From: Fibrobacter sp. | GTDB taxonomy: Bacteria > Fibrobacterota > Fibrobacteria > Fibrobacterales > Fibrobacteraceae | Reading direction: 5' to 3' | Assembly (NCBI GenBank): GCA_024398815.1 | Contig: JAKSIL010000009.1 | Span: forward strand, 1 to 64,000 | DNA: 64,000 nucleotides | Shown here: positions 14,983 through 23,900 of the stretch, one piece after another | Position numbering within the stretch: position 1 is the stretch's first letter | Layout: each line of letters starts with the position of its first letter | Position numbers and translations under genes: made by a program | The notes under the pieces: generated by a model | The model's database searches: none | The model's input: the letters and a program-made list of their open reading frames with translations, nothing else | What the model was told of the DNA's origin: nothing

Positions 14983-17574
14983 ATGAAGCTAAAAGAAAGT
15001 ATCTTGTTGACTCTCAAGAATTTACTGCATCCCGCAGGAATCGTGGGCTTGATTATCGCCCTCGTCATCCCCTTTCTAATATACCTCGCCCCGAACATCC
15101 ACCACAAAGTTCAAATCCAGCAGCTGGACCTCTACCTGCCTCTTCCACTTTTCGGAATACAGTTCATCGCGGCAATCGTCCTGTTCTGCATACTCAACAA
15201 AGATTTCAGGGAATGGATTAAAAGCGTTCTCCCCGAAAAGTCCTTCGGCATTCTCGCCGTCATATTCGCCGTAGCCATCGCCATCTTCGCCGGCACGCAA
15301 ATCGAAGCGCGCCACCGCGTACAGAGCGACGAAAGCGTTTTCATGTCGGTTGCACAGAACATGTACTACAACCACGAATCCGGCACTTGCAACCAGGGCG
15401 AATTCAAGGACGGCGGACTCACCTGTTCTTCGAAGTCCAACAGCTTCAAGACAAAAGGACTCGCCTTCCTCTACTATCTAGGCATGCCGCTTTTCGGCTC
15501 GAACCTTCATTGGATTTTCTCGGCGGAACTTCTGATGCTTCCGCTCGCGTTCCTCTTGATGTTCCTCGCCATCGTCGCCTGGACTAGGCAACCGCTTTTA
15601 GCGTTCTTCGCCTCGCTCCTGATGGCCCTGCAACCTACGGTGATGTTCCAATTCCGCGCCATGTCCGTGGAACCTCTCTACATTTTCCTTTCCGCACTTT
15701 CGCTCCTGATTTTCAAATGGGCTTACGACAGGAACACCGTCAAGCACTGGATTCTTTTAGGGCTGGTGCTGGCCTTCTTCGCTCAGACTCGCCAAGAAAC
15801 CGTATTCTGCCTGCTCGCATTCATTTTCTTCGCATTCCCCAAGATTCTTGACAAAAAGGATTTCAAGGCTCCCGCTTTCTTTGTCACCCTTTCGCTGTTC
15901 TCTGTTCCGGCGCTGCTCACCATCAGTTATTTCCAGGGGTTCGGCTTCCAGGGCGGTGAATTCGAGGCTCACGGCCACTTTTTCGAAGACCTGACCAAGA
16001 ACTGGGCCGAAATGACGCTCCCCATCAAGGATAACGGTGAACTCGAAAATCCATTCCTCACCTATTTCAACTACCTCTTCCTCTTTGGCCTCATCTACCT
16101 TGTTTTCCGCGCCATTTACGATACTAAGAAGGGCAACAAGTTCTACCTGTTCACTTTGATTTTCCTGGCACTTTACCACATCCAGACCTATGTGATTCTC
16201 GAAAACGTATCGGGCGACTTCAGCATCCAAATCAACCAGCGCTACAGCTTGGTCATGCTCCCGAGCATGGCGTTCTTGGCAGCACTCCCTATCGCCCATA
16301 CCATCCAGTACTTCATTCAATCCCAAAAAACGGCACGCGTTTTAGCCGCCGCCATCATTGTCGCCATTGCGTTTACCGGATGGACCTTCCACTACAAGGA
16401 CAGTTTCAACAAGAACATCATGTACAACAGGAACCACCTCACCATCGAGGAACATGAAATTTGGAACTGGCTGAACGAACAGCCCCAAACGGAAAAGTTC
16501 TTCATTTACGGTCGTCCCTGGCACTTCATCGGTTACGGAATTTCTTCCATACACTACGACCAGGCGCGTCAAATGAAAGACAGCCAACTGCAAGACCTGA
16601 TCACCCGCTACAACGGAGAAGTGTACTACATTCGCGGGCTCGACTGCTGGGACAGCCAAACCTACCACAAAAAGGCCGTGGAACACCGCATCGCCACCAC
16701 CTGCGACGTGTTTGAACGCGAAATGGACATGGTGGGCGTCAAGAACATCCTCATCACCAACAACTACTGGGTGCAAATTGCCAAGTTCAACGGTCGCAAG
16801 AACTACAACCCGAAGAACATCATCGCCATAGAGGAGCCCTCCTTCGACGAAGCCGAGGCCCCTGAAAAGCTCAACCTGAACGAGCTTGAAGAAAATACCG
16901 ACGTAAACCAGATTGTGATAGACACACTCCGCTACAAGTACGAACTCAAGGAATCCGGCAAGGCCGCCGCCAACTGGGAAATCCTTGTCGTACTCAACGG
17001 GAAAATCATGGAACGCAGCAAATACGAAAAAAGCGCCCGCGAACTTGCCATTCCTTCCGACACACTGCAACCGGGCTACAACCAAGTCAGGTTCATCGTG
17101 CAAGACGTGAAAAAGAACTCGAGAGTTGTCGATATATCCAAGTTCCACTTTAACAAGATAGGCGGAGCCATACCTCTCACCGACTTGAAATACGAAAGCC
17201 ATCGCCAGGGATGGGGCAACCTCCACCAAAACGAAAGCGTCGAGGGGAACAAGCTCACTATCGACAACCAGAAATTCGAAAACGGACTCGGCACGCACGC
17301 AGCATCCGAAACCGTTTACAATGTCGAAGGAAAATACTCCAGTTTCAGGACCAGCGTCGGACTTGACGACGAATCGCTTTGCAGCGAAGGCGTTTCCATC
17401 CAGATTCTCGGTGACGGCAACGTTTTAGCCCAAAGCCCCGTTTTAAAGAGCAGCCTCGTCTATACACTTACCGCCAATATTACAGGCGTCCAAAAGTTAA
17501 CACTCAAGTCCATCCCCCAAAAAAGCATCGACTGCACCCATGTTGACTTTGTAAATTCAGTTTTGATTCCTTAA
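14983..17574 (+). CDS. Polytopic membrane glycosyltransferase (GT-C/PMT type) with C-terminal NPCBM domain
   Basis: 863 residues. Residues about 1-480 carry a dozen hydrophobic segments. The first extracytoplasmic loop holds RVQSDESVFMSVAQNMYY, the acidic-motif position of ArnT/PMT-like GT-C enzymes, which use polyprenyl-phosphate sugars. A soluble region follows (about 490-760). The last 110 residues (DLKYESHRQGWGNLHQNES, then KFENGLGTHAASETVYN and FRTSVGLDDE) match the NPCBM carbohydrate-binding domain. The next gene, 17 nt on, encodes a DPM/GtrB-type polyprenyl-phosphate glycosyltransferase. The pair probably charges a lipid carrier with a sugar and transfers it to an exported acceptor. 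The acceptor is unknown. Confidence 0.8.
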   Translation: MKLKESILLTLKNLLHPAGIVGLIIALVIPFLIYLAPNIHHKVQIQQLDLYLPLPLFGIQFIAAIVLFCILNKDFREWIKSVLPEKSFGILAVIFAVAIAIFAGTQIEARHRVQSDESVFMSVAQNMYYNHESGTCNQGEFKDGGLTCSSKSNSFKTKGLAFLYYLGMPLFGSNLHWIFSAELLMLPLAFLLMFLAIVAWTRQPLLAFFASLLMALQPTVMFQFRAMSVEPLYIFLSALSLLIFKWAYDRNTVKHWILLGLVLAFFAQTRQETVFCLLAFIFFAFPKILDKKDFKAPAFFVTLSLFSVPALLTISYFQGFGFQGGEFEAHGHFFEDLTKNWAEMTLPIKDNGELENPFLTYFNYLFLFGLIYLVFRAIYDTKKGNKFYLFTLIFLALYHIQTYVILENVSGDFSIQINQRYSLVMLPSMAFLAALPIAHTIQYFIQSQKTARVLAAAIIVAIAFTGWTFHYKDSFNKNIMYNRNHLTIEEHEIWNWLNEQPQTEKFFIYGRPWHFIGYGISSIHYDQARQMKDSQLQDLITRYNGEVYYIRGLDCWDSQTYHKKAVEHRIATTCDVFEREMDMVGVKNILITNNYWVQIAKFNGRKNYNPKNIIAIEEPSFDEAEAPEKLNLNELEENTDVNQIVIDTLRYKYELKESGKAAANWEILVVLNGKIMERSKYEKSARELAIPSDTLQPGYNQVRFIVQDVKKNSRVVDISKFHFNKIGGAIPLTDLKYESHRQGWGNLHQNESVEGNKLTIDNQKFENGLGTHAASETVYNVEGKYSSFRTSVGLDDESLCSEGVSIQILGDGNVLAQSPVLKSSLVYTLTANITGVQKLTLKSIPQKSIDCTHVDFVNSVLIP

Positions 17575-17591
17575 TTTTCTAAGTTTTTATC

Positions 17592-18503
17592 ATGCTACTT
17601 TCGGTAATTATTCCAGTTTTTAACGAAGAAGAGATTGTCGCCAAGACTTACGAGGTCTTGGAAGACGAACTCAAGAACGTGGAACACGAACTGATTTTCG
17701 TGAACGACGGTTCCAAGGACCGTACCCGCGAAATCGTGGAAGGCCTCATTCCAGCAGGCTCGAACAACAAGATTATAAACTTCAGCCGCAACTTCGGCCA
17801 CCAGGCCGCATTCAGCGCTGGCCTCGACAAGGCAACAGGCGATGCAGTCGTCATCATCGACGGCGACTTGCAGGATCCGCCGAGCCTCATCCACGAAATG
17901 CTCGAAAAATGGCGTGAAGGCTACCAGGTCGTTTACGCCCAGCGTAACAAGCGCAAGGGAGAAACCATCTTCAAGCGCTTTACCGCTTACTGTTTTTACC
18001 GCCTGATAGGAAAACTCACGAGCATCGACATTCCGCCCGACACCGGCGACTTCCGTCTCATGGACCGCTGCGTGGTGGACCAGCTCAAGAACCTCCCGGA
18101 ACGCAGCCGCTTTTTGCGTGGGCTCGTCTGCTGGGTCGGTTTCAAGAAGATTGGCGTTAAGTACGACCGTGCCGAACGCACCGCCGGCGAATCCAAGTAC
18201 CCGCTCAAGAAGATGGTACGCCTCGCCCTCGACGGCATCACCGGATTCAGTTCTGCACCTTTAAAACTCAGTTTCTACATGGGTATTTTCGCCGCCATCG
18301 TCGGTTTTGCCGCCTTCGTGTGGTCCATCCTCGAAAAATACCTCTCCCCCGCAACGACAGTTCCCGGCTGGGCTTCGCTCATGACGGTCATCGTATTCTT
18401 CGCTGGCGTACAGTTGATAACCATCGGCATCCTCGGCGAATACATCGGCCGCATTTACGACGAAGTCAAACAACGCCCGCTGTACATCGAGGATAAAAAA
18501 TGA
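17592..18503 (+). CDS. Polyprenyl-phosphate glycosyltransferase (GT2, DPM1/GtrB-like)
   Basis: 303 residues. The catalytic GT-A domain has LSVIIPVFNEEEIV, ELIFVNDGSKDRT, FSRNFGHQAAFSAGLD and VVIIDGDLQDPP (DxD-type metal site), and YKQR-type sequences are replaced by VYAQRNKRKGE. Two C-terminal membrane segments (about 233-256 and 270-290) match the GtrB/ArnC architecture. It makes a polyprenyl-phosphate-linked hexose at the inner membrane, the donor type needed by the upstream GT-C enzyme. A TAAGTT box ends 6 nt before the ATG, so it may also have its own leaderless transcript. Its stop overlaps the gmk start (ATGA). Confidence 0.92.
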   Translation: MLLSVIIPVFNEEEIVAKTYEVLEDELKNVEHELIFVNDGSKDRTREIVEGLIPAGSNNKIINFSRNFGHQAAFSAGLDKATGDAVVIIDGDLQDPPSLIHEMLEKWREGYQVVYAQRNKRKGETIFKRFTAYCFYRLIGKLTSIDIPPDTGDFRLMDRCVVDQLKNLPERSRFLRGLVCWVGFKKIGVKYDRAERTAGESKYPLKKMVRLALDGITGFSSAPLKLSFYMGIFAAIVGFAAFVWSILEKYLSPATTVPGWASLMTVIVFFAGVQLITIGILGEYIGRIYDEVKQRPLYIEDKK

Positions 18504-19060
18504 ACAACAAACTTTTTGTGATGAGTGCCGCGAGTGGTGCCGGAAAGACAACCCTCAAAGACAAAGTCATCGGCGAATTCCCGGACATCGTCTATTCCAT
18601 TTCGGCAACCACGCGCAAACCGCGCGAAGGCGAAGTAAATGGAGTCCATTACTTCTTCAAGACCAAGGAAGAATTCGAAAAGCTCATCAAGGAAGACGGC
18701 CTTATCGAATGGAACGAAGTCCACGGCAACTACTACGGCACCCCGAAGTTCTTCGTGGAAGACATGCTCCGCCAAGGCAAGCGAGTGCTCTTTGACCTGG
18801 ACGTTTTCGGCAAGGTGAACTTCGACAAGGTCTACCCCGACGCGACCGGCATTTTGATCATGCCGCCGAGCGCCGAAGAACTCGAACGCCGCCTCCGTGG
18901 CCGCGGGACCGATTCCGAGGAAGTCATCCAGGTGCGCCTCGCGAACGCCAAGAAGGAAATCGAATTCGCAAAAACCAAGGGCAAGTACGAATATACAATC
19001 GTGAACGACGACCTTGAGAAAGCCGCGAACGAACTCCGCGAAATTTTGAAACTGAAGTAA
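18500..19060 (+). CDS. gmk: Guanylate kinase
   Basis: 186 residues, normal length. It phosphorylates GMP to GDP. The P-loop is SAASGAGKTTLKDKV; SISATTRKPREGEVNGVHYFF and the LIEWNEVHGNYYGTP segment form the GMP site. The ATG overlaps the stop of the glycosyltransferase gene by four bases. Confidence 0.96.
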   Translation: MNNKLFVMSAASGAGKTTLKDKVIGEFPDIVYSISATTRKPREGEVNGVHYFFKTKEEFEKLIKEDGLIEWNEVHGNYYGTPKFFVEDMLRQGKRVLFDLDVFGKVNFDKVYPDATGILIMPPSAEELERRLRGRGTDSEEVIQVRLANAKKEIEFAKTKGKYEYTIVNDDLEKAANELREILKLK

Positions 19061-19109
19061 CTATAACAGTCATTCTCGAAAGCTATTTTACAACAGTCGT
19101 CCTGGGCCC

Positions 19110-19250
19110 CGTCGCTTCGCTCCAGGGTGACAATCCCTTTGCTGTCCGCACGTCGCTTCGCTCCAGGGTGACAATCCCTTTGCTGTCCGCACATCGCTTC
19201 GCTCCAGGACTTTACATCATGCGTCATCCTGGAGCCGACGCCGGTGACGG
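19110..19250. repeat. 41-bp tandem repeat with an inverted partner
   Basis: A 41-nt unit beginning CGTCGCTTCGCTCCAGGGTG is present at 19110 and 19151, with a partial third copy at 19192. Shortly after (about 19218-19250) a related sequence, GTCATCCTGGAGC, stands in the opposite orientation. The text resembles dispersed extragenic palindromic repeats of the GTCATCCTGGAGCGAAGCGACG kind. It lies between the convergent gmk and alcohol dehydrogenase genes and could act as a bidirectional 3' structure. Confidence 0.8.
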
Positions 19251-19279
19251 GATCCATACAGATCTAGTCGCACAAGCGA

Positions 19280-20455
19280 TTAAATCGTCGCGTGTGCCGC
19301 AATCTCGTAGATGGCGGTCACGTCCTTGCGTTTGAGCGGCAAAAATCCCCAGCCTTCGCCCGGGTTGAGTTTATCGACAAGCAGAGGGATGTCCTCTTCC
19401 TTCGCGCCGAGTTCCTCGAAATTAATCGGCATGCCGATGCTCTTCAAGAACTTGCGGAAGCGGCAAATACCTTCGCGGGCCGTGACTTCGGGATTCGCGA
19501 AATTCATCTGGCACCCCCAAACGCGTGTGGCCACCTGCGCAAAGCGCATCACGTCGTGGTGCATCACGTATTCCATCCAGGCAGGCATAATCACCGCAAG
19601 GCCAGCACCGTGGGCGCAATCGTACAAGCCCGAAAGTTCGTGCTCTATCGCGTGGCTGTTCCAGTCCTGGCTGCGGCCGCAACCGATAATGTCGTTGTGG
19701 CAAACAGTTCCCGCCCACATGATGTTCGCGCGGGCTTCGTAGTTATTGGGGTCAGCAATCACACGCGGGCCCTCCTTGATCATCGTAAGGAGAATCGCTT
19801 CGCAAAGGCGGTCGCCCACTTCCACCTCCTGGGTGTTCGTGAAGTAGCGTTCAAAAGTATGCGCCATGATGTCGGTGATGCCACAAGCCGTCTGGAACGG
19901 CGGAAGCGTGCAGGTGAGCGCCGGGTTTTCAATCGCAAAACGCGGGCGAACCAAATCGGTACCGATATCGCGCTTGAGGCCGCCATCCACCTTCGTCACG
20001 ACAGAAGCGCCACTCCCTTCGGAACCGGCAGCGGCAATCGTCAAAATCACACCCACCGGGAGCGCGCGCTTGATTTCCGCCTTGCGGCAGTAAAAGTCCC
20101 AGAAGTCGCCATCGTAAAGCGCCCCCACAGCAATGCCCTTGGAACTGTCAATCGTAGAACCGCCGCCCACTGCCAAAATAAAATCAACACCAGTCTTGCG
20201 GACAAGTTCAATGCCTTCACGGATTTTCGTGTCCTTCGGATTCGGCTGCACACCGCCCAGTTCAAAATAACCGATACCCTCCGCCTCGAGACTTTTCTTG
20301 ACGCGGTCAATGAGGCCGCTTGCAAGAGCCGACTTTCCACCATAATGGATAAGCACTCGCGTGCCACCATACTTTTTCACGTAGGCGCCGACCTCGTTTT
20401 CGCGGTCACGGCCAAATACAAATTCCGTAGGGCTGTAAAAATTGAAGTTTTCCAT
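19280..20455 (-). CDS. Iron-containing alcohol dehydrogenase (butanol dehydrogenase/YqhD-like)
   Basis: 391 residues. The N-terminus NFNFYSPTEFVFGRDRENEVG, the cofactor GGGSTIDSSKGIAVGA motif and the metal-ligand region DWNSHAIEHELSGLYDCAHGAGLAVIMPAW identify a group III Fe-dependent NAD(P)H alcohol dehydrogenase. It probably reduces aldehydes arising in fermentation; the exact substrate cannot be told. AAGGATGG provides a ribosome site. It is monocistronic, between the repeat region and the GH9 gene promoter region. Confidence 0.93.
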   Translation of the reverse strand: MENFNFYSPTEFVFGRDRENEVGAYVKKYGGTRVLIHYGGKSALASGLIDRVKKSLEAEGIGYFELGGVQPNPKDTKIREGIELVRKTGVDFILAVGGGSTIDSSKGIAVGALYDGDFWDFYCRKAEIKRALPVGVILTIAAAGSEGSGASVVTKVDGGLKRDIGTDLVRPRFAIENPALTCTLPPFQTACGITDIMAHTFERYFTNTQEVEVGDRLCEAILLTMIKEGPRVIADPNNYEARANIMWAGTVCHNDIIGCGRSQDWNSHAIEHELSGLYDCAHGAGLAVIMPAWMEYVMHHDVMRFAQVATRVWGCQMNFANPEVTAREGICRFRKFLKSIGMPINFEELGAKEEDIPLLVDKLNPGEGWGFLPLKRKDVTAIYEIAAHATI

Positions 20456-20903
20456 ATTCCATCCTTTTCAAAGGTACTTCGTGCACGGCACACACCATGC
20501 CATTCTAGCCAAAAATTTCCGAACATAAAATAGATGAAAATAAGCCATAAAAATAAGATTTTTTCTCATTTTCTGTGCACAACAGGAAACAGGAGACCCG
20601 GAGCGAAAACGTCACCGCAGGAACAGGGGCGCCAACACCGCTGAATCCTAAGTTTTTCCAGGTCTTCAACGGCCATTGACAATTTACTACTAAAGAATCG
20701 TCATGCTTTCTTAAAAGACGAAATGTATGATTCAATGTCCCTTCCGTTTATAATTGCAAAAAGTGATATTTTCCAACCCGAAATATACTCCTTTTGCCCC
20801 CAAAAAAAATTTGCTTTAGCTCACACTCAGTACATTAATGTTTTTTTCTTTACTTTGGGCCCGTTTGAAGCTATATTTACTCCTATAGCACAACGAGGAC
20901 TCT
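20456..20903. other. 448-bp intergenic region, divergent promoters
   Basis: No credible gene. It should hold the promoter of the alcohol dehydrogenase gene (minus) and that of the GH9 gene (plus). A TATATT lies at about 20871-20876, and an ACGAGGAC ribosome site precedes the GH9 ATG at 20904. The A/T-rich stretch 20520-20580 shows no clear repeat or hairpin. Confidence 0.5.
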
Positions 20904-23900
20904 ATGCTCAAAAAACTGATTCCAGCCCTTCTATTCGTATGCCCCCTGGTTTTTGCTAACTGGGAAGGCATGTTAAAGAAACCGTCTGTTACCGAAATTG
21001 ATGGTAAGGAATTCTACGAAATTGCAACCCCGGAAAATTTGGCGTGGTTTGCTACGAATGTAAATAAGGGAAACCTTGGTTACAATGCAATTCTTACGGA
21101 AGATATCGTTGTTTGCGACGATTTGGAATCAACCGAATCATGCGAATGGACGCCTATCGGCGTCGATGAAAAGACGGACACTTTGGGCTTCAAGGGAATT
21201 TTTGATGGTAACGGACACAAGGTGTCGGGCATCTATATCCCCGCTAAAAAGTATGGACGCAGCGGTTTTTTCGGTGTGATGAGTGCCTTTTCTGTTGTAA
21301 AGAATTTGACGATAGTGAATTCTTCGATTCAAGGCCTTTTGAAGAGTTATAGTCAGACAGGTGGTCTCGTCGGAGTCTTTAATGGAGATTCTATTATCAA
21401 TTGTGAATTTCATGGAACGGTTAAGGATTCTATTGTGGGAGGTCTTGTAGGCTGGGCCGAAAGGTATGAATATACGACCAATAGGCGCGATGCCGAACAT
21501 GGACATACGGGAATTATCGTGAATAGCCGTAACTATGGCACGGTGACATCGTTGGATTATTGTGGCGGTCTTATCGGGGCCTCGGAAGGTATCCAAATTT
21601 TGTCTTCCGAGAATTTTGGTAAGGTGACAGGTTCTTATTGTGGAGGTATTCTCGGCTTTTCGCGGAATTCGTACAGCACAACAATCGACAGTTGCATTAA
21701 CCATGCGACCGTATCGACAACCACTACTTATGGAACTTCGGGTGGCATCGTCTCGGAAGTCTATTCGGGAACTCCGTTAAATATTCGTAATACAGTCAAT
21801 GATGGTGATGTTTATTCGGGACGCGATTCTATCAATGGTTTTGTGGCGGGAGGCTTTGTTGGTGCGACTGATGGAAAGTTGGTGATTGAAAATAGCGTAA
21901 ACAACGCGACTGTTACGCGTTCAAGCAAACATACTCAGGTTGGGTATGCGGGTGGCTTTATCGGCCATTCCGCTAAAGGTTCGGTATTGATTTCAGGTAG
22001 CGTGAATAGGGGCTTTGTTGATGGGAAAAGATATAGCGGAGGCTTTGTGGGATTTGGTGCTGGTGGCGGCAAAATCCTGAATAGCATTAACGAGGGAAAT
22101 CTTGGTGGTGAACCGAATACTATTACTTACAATGGTGGTTTTATTGCATTGGCGGAAGATTATTCCTGGACGTTGGATGGGCTTTTGAACAAGGGCAATG
22201 TTGCTGGGTTGTGTGCAGGCGGTATAATTTCTTATGCGACAGGTCCAGTGATTATTTCGAATACAGTAAACGAAGGTAATATCGAACCAAATGTAAATCT
22301 CAACGGCAATACTGTCTATATGGGTGGCTTGGTGGGTTATGCCTACGCAAAATCAAAAACAAGACACTATGTCAAGAATGTCGTCAACAGGGGAAATCTT
22401 TTGCCTCGTGGACTATGGTCTTCCATACATGTGGGGGGCATTATTGGAGATGTCGATGATTCTCTGTTGACTATCGATAATGCTTCGAACTATGGCAATA
22501 TTGATATCGTGCTGGACAGCGTTGAAAATGCTGCTTTTGTATATGCAGGGGGTATTGTGGGGAATGTTTCCAAAGAACTAAACGTCTCGCGCGGGACCAA
22601 TAGTGGAAAAATCAGACTTGTCAATAACAGCAAGGGCAAAGTAAACGCTTACATGGGGGGCATTTCTGGATTTTCTTCTACGGCTACCATTACGGAATCA
22701 CTGAATTTGGGAGAGCTTTATGCTAAACCGGAAACGCCTTCTTCGCTGACCTTGATTGCAGGAATCGCATCCTATGCTAGTTCGGTTAAGAAATCCGTGA
22801 ATGAAGGCCGTGTAGAGTTGGTCGGCAACGAAGAACTTTCTAGTGCTGCGGTTGCGGGGATTGCCTATTCGGGTTTTGTATCCAACTGCATCAATAAAGG
22901 AAACTTGATTCATCGCTGGGCGTTGAAGGATTCTTCCATAGCGGCAATCCAGGCGGGAAACTCGAAGGGGAGTGGTAACTACAGTATTGCCGATACGGTG
23001 ATGATTAACGGAAGAATGGTGGCAGCCGTCAAGGGTTGTAGCTTTGCGGACAGGAGTAAGTTGGGAATTGACGACGCTTCCAACAGCAATGCGCTTACGA
23101 CCGCGGAAATGCAAAATATCGAATTTGCCTGGCGCATGAATGCCTGCAACGGAACCGTTGCAAATGGTGGTGGTTGGACTCAGTATGGGAAGGGGTACCC
23201 TGTTTGGGCAGATGAAGTTCACCATCCGATTTATAAGCTCACGTTCCTGGATTCAGCGAAGGTCCTGAGCGTGAAAACTTATACGGTTGGCTCCAGCTAT
23301 ACTGATGATTCTGGTCGTATTGTTGATATGCCTGAAGCTCCGAATCCCGAAGATGCTGGCGAAGATGATTTGGAATTTGGCTATTGGAGTGCGAAGGGCA
23401 AGATTGTGTCTGCCAAGTCGATTGTGAATGCGGACGATAGCCTGTATGCGTTCTTTGTTGAAAAGGGTACTGAACCGACATTGATTTCGTTTGTGGTGGA
23501 CGGAAACCGTATTGCAGATTATGTGCTGACTGGGGCGAGCCTTACGCTCACCTTACCGGATGCTCCTAAGGCGGGACGTACTTTATTGGGCTGGTATAAT
23601 GACGAAACTCTGGTGGGAGCCGCAGGTGCGAGCAAGAAGTTTACTGCCGCAATGACCTTAACTGCAAAATATGAAAGCCTTTACTATACAGTTCAATTCC
23701 TGGATCAGGGTACGGTCCTGCAACGAGATACTCTTGAATATGGAGAACTGCCGGTATTCAAAGGAAATGAACCCACGCATGATGATTACACGTTTGTCGG
23801 CTGGACTCCCGATGTTGCTGCCGTGACAGGAGACGCTTCGTACTTTGCAACTTATTTTGACCCGAATGCTAGTTCGTCTAGCGAAGAATCCAGTAGTTCT

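Noticed and set aside
19110-19208. 41-bp direct repeats as a minimal CRISPR
   Set aside because: The units abut with no spacers, only 2.4 copies are present, and no cas gene is near. The sequence fits an extragenic palindromic repeat.
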